Shown piece by piece: positions 1-6,048 of a DNA stretch of 8,222 nt; positions within the stretch are counted from its first letter, which is position 1, and every line of letters starts with the position of its first letter. A program made the position numbers and the translations under genes. The notes under the pieces are model-generated. The model was given only the letters and a program-made list of their open reading frames with translations, ran no database searches and was not told where the DNA came from. The stretch is from Pseudonocardia sp. (lineage in GTDB: Bacteria > Actinomycetota > Actinomycetes > Mycobacteriales > Pseudonocardiaceae). Location: assembly GCA_030453005.1 (NCBI GenBank), contig JAKDLE010000091.1, positions 1 through 8,222 of the forward strand, in the 5' to 3' direction.

Positions 1-19
1 AACCGCAGGTCAACCACGC

Positions 20-148
20 TCAGACGCTCACTCCACGAGAGCCGCACCCGAATCGTTTTACCCGGGCTGAAGTCGTCGGAGTCAGGGGGACGAGATATTG
101 CTTCTGGCCCTCGAGAAGTGGTTCGAGGGTCATCTCCTTGGCCTGCAC
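20..148 (-). pseudogene. Truncated DUF262 (GmrSD-type) N-terminal fragment
   Basis: The GTG start at 148 directly follows the TAA stop (151..149) of the upstream gene, with an AGGAAGG-like ribosome site about 7 nt before it. The first 22 codons encode a start typical of DUF262 proteins, ending LLEGQKQYLVPL. In that family this is followed by a YQR.YSW segment belonging to a ParB/Srx-like nucleotide-binding fold; DUF262 is the N-terminal domain of GmrSD-type, NTP-dependent, modification-dependent restriction enzymes. Here the similarity stops after VPL (CTG codon 85..83), and the frame continues with unrelated residues to TGA at 22..20, giving 42 aa. Another - strand frame is open from about 81 to the window edge and may belong to whatever was joined here. 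The family call rests on a short but characteristic segment. What is seen is the abrupt loss of similarity; the junction is inferred. Confidence 0.5.
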
Positions 149-568
149 TTACTGGCCTTCCTGCTTCGTCGGATACCGCGGGCCCCGATCGGGGGGTGGA
201 TCACCGCGCAGGTCGGCGAGCCCGCCCACCACGCCGCCAACCTCGCCGTGCCATTCCCGCAGCTCGATGGCCGTCGGTGCCAGCTTGTAGGCGTGGTGGT
301 GCGCGGCGCGGCTGAGCACGTGCCACAGCTCGGTACCGCGGCGGCCGAGGTCGGCGTCGACGGTCCGGGTCAGTGTCAGAAGTTGTGCCCGGCGCGACGC
401 CGCCGCGACCTCGGGCCGGCGGGCGGCCCAGAAGTCGTCGACCGCATGCTCCAGGGCCAGGCGGATCAGCCATGTGCACGCCCGCGGCCAGACCCCCGGC
501 TCCACGAGGCCGGGATCCTGGAGCAGTCGATCGGCCACGGCGAGCCGGCGCAGCCCGTCGTGACTCAC
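149..568 (-). CDS. Small HEPN-like helical partner protein of the ATPase
   Basis: A 139-aa protein starting at GTG 568, whose GTGA overlaps the TGA of the upstream ATPase gene by 4 nt, so the two are probably translationally coupled and act together. It is predicted to be mostly helical: a helix around residues 27-50 with C31, L39, E40 and W47, a RAQLLTL helix around 60-66, then LSRAAHHHAYKLAPTAIEL at 85-103 and W106. R87-x4-H92 fits the RX4-6H motif of HEPN ribonucleases. The C-terminal domain of the neighbouring ATPase shows a similar layout with its own AHH motif, so the two may share a fold. HEPN proteins cut RNA in many toxin and anti-phage systems; that activity is inferred here, not shown. 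The final 20 residues are Pro/Arg-rich and look like a disordered tail. The ORF itself is very likely real; the fold assignment is moderate. Confidence 0.8.
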   Translation of the reverse strand: MSHDGLRRLAVADRLLQDPGLVEPGVWPRACTWLIRLALEHAVDDFWAARRPEVAAASRRAQLLTLTRTVDADLGRRGTELWHVLSRAAHHHAYKLAPTAIELREWHGEVGGVVGGLADLRGDPPPDRGPRYPTKQEGQ

Positions 569-3004
569 GTCTGCAGCCAGTCGGCGAGCTGCTCGGCGTC
601 GCGCACGAACGGCCGCAGATCGCCGGTGAGGCCATGGTGTGCACCTTGCTTGCAGTTCTGCAGCGCACCGACCGCCCATGTCCCGACGGACCGCAGCCTG
701 CCCAGCAGATCGGAGCCGCGGCCCGGGTCGTCGAAGACAGCGAGGGTGGCCTTCTTGTGGGTGGTCGTCGCCTCGGCGATCGCCGCCTCCACCGCGGCAT
801 GGGTGTCGCCCCGGGTGAGACGCACGCTGCGGATCCTGGCGTGGCAGGCCGCCTCGATCGCGCTCCTGCAGCACGACGCGACGAGTTCGCTGCGGATGTC
901 CGCAGGCAACTCCTTCGTCGACGCCATCGCGCGGGCGTCCTCCAGGTAGCGCTTGACCGGATCGTCGCTGCGCCGCATTTCCACGACGGAGCGCTCCTGA
1001 CGTTGCACCTCCCAGACGGTCGCCGAGAGCTCCAGGCGACGCACGGCGTCGGCGAGGCGGTCGTCGTGGGTGAACACGACGACCTGTCGCGTTGCCGCGA
1101 CATCGGCCAGTACGCGTGCCAGGCCGTCGACCTTCGCCGGGTCCATCGCCTGGACCGGGTCGTCGATGAGGACGAACCGGAACGGGCTCTGCTCGACGGT
1201 CGCGCGCGGGAGGAACAGCGACAGGCCGAGCGCGTGCAGCTCGCCCTGGCTCATCACCCCGAGCGCGGTGCCGCCGTCGGTCCCGTCGATGCGGACGTCC
1301 ATCTCCACCCGGCGGCGCGTCTTCGTGCCGTCCAACCGCACCGGGCCGAGATCGACGTTGCTCTGCTGGCGCAGCAGCTGCCACACCTTCTGCGACTCCT
1401 CGGCGAACGGCGCGAGGCGCTCCCCGCGCAGCTCCCCGGCGGCGGCGGTCAACCAGTTCTCGGCCTTCTGCAGTGCAGCGAGACGGGGTGCCTGGGCCGC
1501 CACCCGAGCGGCGTCGTCGTGCCAGGCACTGAGCCGGCGCGCGATCGGCACCCAGACCTCGTCGCGCTGGGTCAGCTCCTCCTGTGCCCGCTTGCGGGCG
1601 TCGTCGGTGGCCTCGACCAGCGGTGCGTGCGCACGGTCGAGGGCATGCGCCAGCTCCGCGGCGCCGGGTGTACGACCTGCCTCGACCCACGCCGACCACG
1701 CTCCGATGACGGCTTCGACGTCCACCGGAGGCGAAACTTCCAGCACGGCGGGGAGCGGGCCGACGAGGCCCTGTGCCGACGCGACCGCGGCGTCCAGCTC
1801 GGATGTCGCCTGCCGCAGCTCCGTCGCAGCCACCTCGAGTGCCTCGGCCCGACTCCCTGCGGCCTCGCGCCACGCCTCGTCGAGCGTGCCCTGCTCGCAG
1901 ACCGGACAGGTGATCGCCGCCCGCCCGTCGTGATGGTGCAGCGCCCCTCGCAGCAGCGCGGCGACCTCGTCGGCAGACCGGACCTCGTCCCCGGCGAGGA
2001 CGTGTACGCGATCGGCCGCCGCGCGAACCCGACCGGTGGTGGCGGCGACCGTGGCCGCGTCCGGAACCGGCAGGGAAGCCAGGGCGGCGAGAGCGGGCGC
2101 CTCCCCGTCCCCGTCGTCGATCCCGGCGACCAGCTCGGCAACGGCTGCGAGGTCCGGTGCGGTCGGCTTGAGCAACGCGGCGGCCCGGACGACACGGTCG
2201 TCGTCGACGTCGGCCAGCTCGGTGCGCAACGCGCGCCGCGTCGCGCCGACGGCTCGCGCGTCGTCGGCGAGCCGTTTGCGCGTGACCCGCAGCCGTTCCT
2301 GCGCCTCTCCCAGCGGACCGAGGCCGAGCAGGTTGTGCAGGGCGTCGTGCAGCTCGCTGGGCTTCCCGTCTATCAGGGCGCCGAGCTCGCTGTAGGACAG
2401 GAACGGCCGGTAGGTGCTCATCTCCTCGCGCCACTGCGCGCCGTCGAAGTCCTCCCGCTTCTCGCCGCGGCGCTGCCGGGTCCAGCGGCCGCCGTCGAGC
2501 TCGGACCCGGGTTCCCCACCGGCGCTCGATCCGGGTGGTGCCCGGCGGTCCGGCGGTCACCAGGTCGACGGTGACGGCGGTCGGCCCGTCGGAGTGGAGG
2601 TTGCGCCAGCCCTCCTTCCACACCGCGGTGCGGCCCGACCAGCGACCGCTGTTGCCGGTGAGGGCGAGCTCGGCGGCTTCGGCGAAGCTCGACTTGCCGG
2701 AGCCGTTGCGGCCGGTCACCAGGGTCAGCCCGGGGCCGGGGCGCAACGGCAGGGTGGCGGGCTCGCCGATGCCGCGGAACCCCTCGACATGCACCGCGGC
2801 GAGATAGGCATCCGGTTGCGGCTCCCGCTGCGGAGGTTTCCTCGGGTCGGTGGCCGTCGAAGGCCGGCCTTCCAGCGCGGCCGCGAGGTCGTCCTCGCCC
2901 TCCCACGCGGCCAGCACCAGGCCGGCGACCTGATCGTCAGCCGTGTCGTCGGCCAGGAGCCGCTCCAGCAGCAGGTCGTGCAGTCCGTGCTCAGCCTCGT
3001 CCAC
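565..3004 (-). pseudogene. Rad50/RloC-like SMC-type ATPase with zinc hook, frameshifted
   Basis: Start is GTG 3004 with GAGGGGG just upstream (3015..3009). Reading breaks at a GGGG run (- strand, positions 2517..2514). Dropping one G joins codon W163 to the frame that ends at TGA 567..565, giving 812 aa. The joined protein has Walker A G98-RNGS-G103-K104-S105, a helical middle interrupted by CPVC (366-369) resembling a Rad50 zinc hook, an ABC signature MSQGE (584-588), Walker B FVLIDDP with D614/D615, a D-loop-like AMDP, and an H-loop histidine in FTHDD (H646). This is a complete ABC/SMC-type ATPase set. Residues about 699-812 form a separate helical domain with a conserved-looking CRSAIEAAC segment and NCKQGAHHG (H789, H790), HEPN-like in outline. 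Zinc-hook ATPases fused to nuclease domains (for example RloC) sense DNA damage or phage infection, which suggests this role. As written the gene yields only a 163-residue ATPase start, so it is broken unless the extra G is an error. Confidence 0.85.
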
Positions 3005-3059
3005 ACGTCCCCCTCGGCTGTGATCGCACCAACACTAGGGACGCTCGGTAACCGGTTAC
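3005..3059 (-). promoter_or_regulatory. Putative promoter and 12-bp palindromic operator for the ATPase gene
   Basis: Upstream of GTG 3004 the - strand shows a TANNNT-type -10 (TAGTGT, 3037..3032), giving an expected transcription start near 3025 and a leader of about 20 nt holding the GAGGGGG ribosome site (3015..3009). No good -35 is visible. At 3048-3059 lies a perfect 12-bp palindrome, GTAACCGGTTAC, in the space where sigma factor or a repressor would contact DNA. A separate, controlled promoter for the ATPase and its small partner is plausible. The palindrome is seen directly; its function is inferred. Confidence 0.4.
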
Positions 3060-3359
3060 ACGCCGGGTGTCACGATCGGGTGATGCGGTCGAAGATCGGG
3101 AAAACGCTGGTGCGGTGATCGGTGATCCACATGGGTCGGCTCCTGGTTGGTCGTGGTGGCGCGGTGTCGTCGCGACACCGGGCGCGTCGAGGCCGCGCGG
3201 GGTGCGTGGGTGTCGCACACGTCGCTGATCAATCGGTGCAGGGCGGCGATGTGGCGCTGGAGATCGGGGTACGCCCCGCTGCGGTTCAGGCGCCGGTAGA
3301 TCTGCATGAGCTCCGCGACAACGTTTCGAAGTCGGGGGCCCCGGCCTGGGCTTCTTCAC
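3056..3359 (-). pseudogene. Small helical hypothetical protein, probable frameshift near its start
   Basis: The clearly coding-like core reads MQIYRRLNRSGAYPDLQRH then IAALHRLISDV, an amphipathic helical stretch from ATG 3307, with TAA at 3058..3056 (83 aa if started there). The same frame runs upstream of this ATG as NVVAEL, which looks like part of the same helix, but no start codon lies between it and the preceding stop. A GTG at 3359 overlaps the upstream TGA (GTGA, 3359..3356) and reads VKKPRPG in another frame. Removing one base, for example from the GGGG run 3342..3339, joins the two and gives a 100-aa protein coupled to the gene before it. The last 45 residues are Pro/Arg/His-rich and may not be native. 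I do not recognise the family. Similar short genes occur in actinobacterial mobile islands, but that comparison is from memory. Confidence 0.4.
3070..3132 (-). CDS. Possible 20-aa leader peptide
   Basis: A 20-codon frame (ATG 3132, TGA 3072..3070) preceded by AGGAG with a 7-nt gap, the clearest Shine-Dalgarno arrangement on this stretch. The peptide begins MWITDHRTSVF and is not a family I recognise. It overlaps the 3' part of the small helical gene in another frame and ends about 65 nt before the ATPase start. It may be a leader or coupling peptide, the start of a broken gene, or chance. Confidence 0.25.
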   Translation of the reverse strand: MWITDHRTSVFPIFDRITRS

Positions 3360-3881
3360 GTGCGTCTGATGGTCTGCTTGAGCGGTCCCGTGTAGTCGGT
3401 TCCGAGAGCCGACACCTGGCCGCGGTACGGACCTGGCCCCGATCCGCACGCGGCTCACGTCGTTCGCCGGCAGCCACACCTCGTCGCCGACGGTCAGCGG
3501 TTCGGGGCCGCCCCACGCGTAGGCGTGGCCTCCCACCTCGACGATCTGGCGCCCGGTCGGCTCCGTCATCCGCCGCGGCGGCTTGGCCGCCTGCTCCAGC
3601 TCGCTGATGCGCTGCTGCAGCTGCTCGATCCGGAAGTCGGCGAATCCCCGGATCGATTCCTGGGCGTCGCGGTAACCCTGGCGGTAGGCAGCGCGGCGGG
3701 CGGTAGCGAGTTCGGTCTCGGCATCGGCGGCGTGCTGCCGGCAGGCGACCTCGAACCGTGGGTCCGGGATCCGCTGGCGACATGGTCGACCGCCTCGGGT
3801 CTCCCGCCCGCAGAGCTTCGGCGCGGGGGTGGTGGTCGTCGGCTCGCTCGGGCTCGGCCCGGAGTCATGGGGTGTCGTCAT
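3356..3881 (-). pseudogene. Cys/His-motif, coiled-coil protein with SH3-like C-terminus, frameshifted
   Basis: Start ATG 3881 lies 40 nt after the 96-aa gene on the same strand, without a strong ribosome site. The protein has a Pro/Thr-rich start, then C24-x10-C35-x11-C47-x2-H50, a likely metal site. A charged helix follows (about 50-100, including RIEQLQQRISELEQAAK, a probable coiled coil), then a beta-rich region with GDEVWLPANDV (133-143). The frame breaks after about residue 149. Removing one base near 3434-3440, most simply from GGGG 3440..3437, continues as GPYRGQVSALGTDYTGPL and ends at TGA 3358..3356. The result is a coherent 174-aa protein whose end looks like a small SH3/KOW-like barrel. 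Without the repair the frame runs on as low-complexity residues to 2991, which I take as artefact. The function is unknown; the layout suggests a small DNA- or protein-binding accessory protein of a mobile island. Confidence 0.6.
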
Positions 3882-3921
3882 GTTGTCGGTTCGCTCGCGA
3901 TGGAGGGCATCGCCAGGTCCA

Positions 3922-4212
3922 TCACGCGACCGCCCGCTGCGACGCAAGGGGATCCGACTTCGAGCGTGGGCGGGGGATCGCCGGCGGGGCGATCGCCCGT
4001 GCCGGAACCGAGGTGAGATGCCATCCGTCGCACCCGGGGCAGTGGTAGGAGCGGACCGGGTCCTTGTGCATGGCCCGGCCCCAGGCACGGATCTGGGCCA
4101 GTGCGAGATCGGCGGCGATCCGGTCCTCGTACCAGCGCTTCCCACACGACCGGCGACGCTCCGTAACAGGCGCGAGTACGTGAGCGACGGTGAGGGCAGG
4201 GCGGTGGTGCAT
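3922..4212 (-). CDS. 96-aa CxxC zinc-ribbon-like protein
   Basis: ATG 4212 has a good ribosome site (AGAGGTGA, gap about 4 nt) and TGA at 3924..3922. The core runs from C23 through a helix RIAADLALAQIRAWGR (31-46) to YHCPGCDGWHLTS (56-68). The C58-P-G-C61 pair, H65 and C23 could ligate zinc. Short proteins with a YxCPxCxGWHLT ending are common in actinobacterial plasmids, integrative elements and prophages; their function is generally unknown. It is the first gene of the leftward unit and faces the modification genes across the shared control region, so a regulatory role is possible but not shown. The Arg/Pro-rich tail (about 69-96) looks disordered. Confidence 0.75.
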   Translation of the reverse strand: MHHRPALTVAHVLAPVTERRRSCGKRWYEDRIAADLALAQIRAWGRAMHKDPVRSYHCPGCDGWHLTSVPARAIAPPAIPRPRSKSDPLASQRAVA

Positions 4213-4305
4213 GGCGTCACCTCTGTTCAGGACGGACGTCGAGCCGTGCAGCTCGTCGTGGTGGGAGGGGCGGCGGACCGGGCACAGCCCGCCACCCCCG
4301 TTTCG

Positions 4306-4334
4306 AAGGTAAGACCTCTCGTGAACATTGGCAA
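4306..4334 (-). promoter_or_regulatory. Leftward promoter for the zinc-ribbon gene unit
   Basis: On the - strand TTGCCA (4334..4329, 5 of 6 matches to TTGACA) is followed after 17 bp by TACCTT (4311..4306, fits TANNNT). Initiation is expected near 4299, leaving a GC-rich leader of about 85 nt before ATG 4212. The leader contains a short inverted repeat (CGAGC, 6-nt loop, GCTCG, about 4239-4254). The -35 sits inside the spacer of the 4321-4343 inverted repeat, so a protein bound there should block it. Confidence 0.55.
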
Positions 4335-4343
4335 GATGTTCAC
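4321..4343. promoter_or_regulatory. Inverted-repeat operator shared by divergent promoters
   Basis: A perfect inverted repeat, GTGAACAT - 7 nt - ATGTTCAC. Its right arm covers most of the rightward -35 (TTCACA, 4339-4344), and its spacer holds almost all of the leftward -35. One dimeric repressor here could switch both units. The arms are A+T-richer than the surrounding DNA, as expected for an operator. Candidate binders are the helix-turn-helix protein encoded just to the right, or the zinc-ribbon protein to the left. Confidence 0.55.
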
Positions 4344-4375
4344 AAAGAAGTAATGGACATGCTACGGTCTCGTTG
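4339..4375 (+). promoter_or_regulatory. Rightward promoter, probably giving a leaderless transcript
   Basis: TTCACA (4339-4344, 5 of 6 to TTGACA), an 18-bp spacer, then TACGGT (4363-4368, TANNNT). The GTG start codon at 4375 follows after 6 nt, exactly where transcription should begin. No Shine-Dalgarno sequence precedes this GTG, and an in-frame TAA lies upstream at 4351-4353, so a leaderless mRNA, common in actinobacteria, is the simplest reading. Confidence 0.5.
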
Positions 4376-6048
4376 TGAACGTTGAGGAGGACCTGCAGAC
4401 AGCGGCGTGGATCGCTCGGCAGGTCGGGGTGGGTCGTGCTGCGGTCGCCAACTGGCGCAAGCGGTACCCGGACTTCCCGCAGCCCGCGGCGGGCGGGGCG
4501 AACAGCCCGCTGTTCTCCTGGTCGGCGGTGCAGGCATGGCTGGTCGAGAACGGCAAGGCCGGCCAGCTCGCTGCTACCGGGCGCACCGTCACGGGGACGC
4601 AGCTCATCGGCGATGCGCCGTCCGTTCAGGGACTCGACCGGGATCTGTCGGACCTGGAGCCGGGGGAGCTGCTCGCTCGCGTGCTGGTATCGCTCCTGCC
4701 GCGGCTCGGTGACGACGCGCCTGACGACGATAGGGAGACACTCGTCGTCCTTGACCCGGCCTGTCGTGACGCGGCGGTACTCACCGCGGTCGCTGAGCGC
4801 TACTGCGACCACGTGCGCCTGGCCGCGCAGGCCCCGGACGACACGGCCGCGGACACCGTGCGCCGCGTGCTGCCGGCGGTCGGTGACCTCGTGCGGGTGG
4901 GCGACGCGCTGCGGACGGACCTCTTCGCGGCGTCTCGGGGCACGGCCCGGGCGGTGCTGTGCGTCCCGCCACCGGCGATGCGCCAGTGGCCGGCGACGGA
5001 CCTGGCGGCCGATCCCCGCTGGCGCTACGGCCTGCCGGACCCGGCCGATCCGGATCTCGCGTGGGTGCAGCACTGCCTCGCGCACCTGCGTCCGGGCGGG
5101 GTGGCCGTCGTCGTGGTCTCCCCGGTCACCGGGCAGCGACCGTCCGGACGGCACGTGCGCGCGGCGCTCGTCCGGGCCGGAGTGGTGCGCGACGTCATCG
5201 CACTCCCCGACGGGCTGGCCGAGGGAGCCGTCCACCTCTGGGTGCTGCGCCGTGGCGGCGACGAGCAGTCCGTCCGGATGGTCGACCTGACCGGGCTCGA
5301 ACCGGCCGACGTTCCGCAGGACCATGCCGCCTGGAAGCCGGTTCTCGCCGCCGACGACCAGGCCCTCGTCCGGTCGGTACCGCAGGTGGAGCTCCTCGAC
5401 GGCGACACGCCCCTGGTGCCGGCGCGGTACCTGCGTCCCGCGGCGTCGCTGGACGATCTGGGGCCGGTCACGGCGCGCCTGGGCCGGCTCTACGTCGACC
5501 TCGCGCGCGCGCTGCCCCAGCCGACCCCGGCCAGCTCGGCTGCCGGCCGGTCCCACGTGACGCTCGCCGAACTGGAACGGTCGCGGGCGATCACGATCCT
5601 GCCCCGGGACGCCACCCCCCGGGCCGGCGACCTGCTGTTCCGCACGATGGGCCGCGACCCCGTCGTCGCCGACGGCACCGCCGACGACGAGCGCGGCGTC
5701 GCGCAGGTGGTGGGGATCGACACCGACCGGCTCGACCCGCACTTCGTGGCGATGTTCGTCCGCGCCGACGCCCGCGCCGCCCCCGTCGCCAACACCCACA
5801 GCGCGCTGACCCGCGACGACGTGCGCCGCTGCCGGATACCGCGGATGCCACTGATCGAGCAGCGCCGCTACGGCGACGCGTTCCGACGGCTCTCGGAGCT
5901 CACCGCGGTGGCGGCCCGGCTGGCCGCCGTGACCGACGCCGTCGTCACCCAGACCGTCCACGGCCTCACCGCGGGCGCCCTCGATCCCGCAGCCCTCGGC
6001 GCACCAGGCACCATCGAACCCCCCGAGAACGAGAAGAGAACGCAGTGA
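4375..6048 (+). CDS. HTH - degenerate N6-methyltransferase - HsdS-like fusion protein
   Basis: A 557-aa protein. Residues about 8-35 form a helix-turn-helix (WIARQVGVGRAAVANWRKR, then YPDFPQP) like those of MerR/AlpA-type proteins, followed by FSWSAVQAWL (47-56). Residues about 120-300 look like an N6-adenine methyltransferase fold. The SAM-binding motif reads DPACRDAAVL (127-136) where active HsdM has DPACGTGG, and the catalytic NPPF position reads CVPPP (196-200), lacking the Asn. Residues about 395-530 resemble a type I specificity half: GDLLFRTMG (418-426), a recognition-domain-like stretch, then IPRMPLIEQRRYGDAFRRL (488-506) and a helix, as in HsdS C-termini. It ends in TGA 6046-6048, overlapping the hsdM start by 4 nt. 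I infer a catalytically dead relative of M/S proteins that regulates or accompanies HsdM. Related HTH-bearing N-6 methylases with intact motifs exist in actinobacteria. Confidence 0.8.
   Translation: MNVEEDLQTAAWIARQVGVGRAAVANWRKRYPDFPQPAAGGANSPLFSWSAVQAWLVENGKAGQLAATGRTVTGTQLIGDAPSVQGLDRDLSDLEPGELLARVLVSLLPRLGDDAPDDDRETLVVLDPACRDAAVLTAVAERYCDHVRLAAQAPDDTAADTVRRVLPAVGDLVRVGDALRTDLFAASRGTARAVLCVPPPAMRQWPATDLAADPRWRYGLPDPADPDLAWVQHCLAHLRPGGVAVVVVSPVTGQRPSGRHVRAALVRAGVVRDVIALPDGLAEGAVHLWVLRRGGDEQSVRMVDLTGLEPADVPQDHAAWKPVLAADDQALVRSVPQVELLDGDTPLVPARYLRPAASLDDLGPVTARLGRLYVDLARALPQPTPASSAAGRSHVTLAELERSRAITILPRDATPRAGDLLFRTMGRDPVVADGTADDERGVAQVVGIDTDRLDPHFVAMFVRADARAAPVANTHSALTRDDVRRCRIPRMPLIEQRRYGDAFRRLSELTAVAARLAAVTDAVVTQTVHGLTAGALDPAALGAPGTIEPPENEKRTQ

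Larger units (their letters stand above)
4321..4384. repeat. Three copies of a GTGAAC(A/G)T half-site
   Basis: GTGAACATTG at 4321-4330 and GTGAACGTTG at 4375-4384 match at 9 of 10 positions in direct orientation, 54 bp apart. A third copy lies on the - strand at 4343..4336. The copies sit upstream of, on, and downstream of the rightward promoter; the last covers the start codon. The spacing suggests an additional operator half-site that would roadblock or co-bind with the main inverted repeat. Confidence 0.4.

Noticed and set aside
2509..2518. Programmed ribosomal frameshifting in the ATPase.
   Set aside because: No classical slippery heptamer or downstream structure is evident, the shift would need to skip a base, and two neighbouring genes show the same kind of break.
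373..2574. A 733-codon + strand frame opposite the ATPase gene.
   Set aside because: Arg/Pro/His-rich composition, no motifs and antisense to a well-supported ATPase; a by-product of high GC content.
149..3004. A single 951-codon reading frame on the - strand.
   Set aside because: Its first 163 codons and last 139 codons are real parts of two different genes. The middle is Arg/Ala/Gly-rich out-of-frame translation of the ATPase, whose motifs all lie in another frame.
4307..4317. Short inverted repeat AGGT-N3-ACCT over the leftward -10.
   Set aside because: Arms of only 4 bp; expected by chance, and much weaker than the 8-bp-arm repeat next to it.
3922..5961. A 679-codon - strand frame across the control region and the HTH gene.
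   Set aside because: Only its last 96 codons, from ATG 4212 with a good ribosome site, look like protein. The rest is antisense to the methyltransferase-like gene and crosses both promoters.
4959..6044. An in-frame 362-codon extension upstream of HsdM.
   Set aside because: Low-complexity Arg/Gly/Pro-rich residues out of frame with the overlapping gene; family similarity begins just after GTG 6045.
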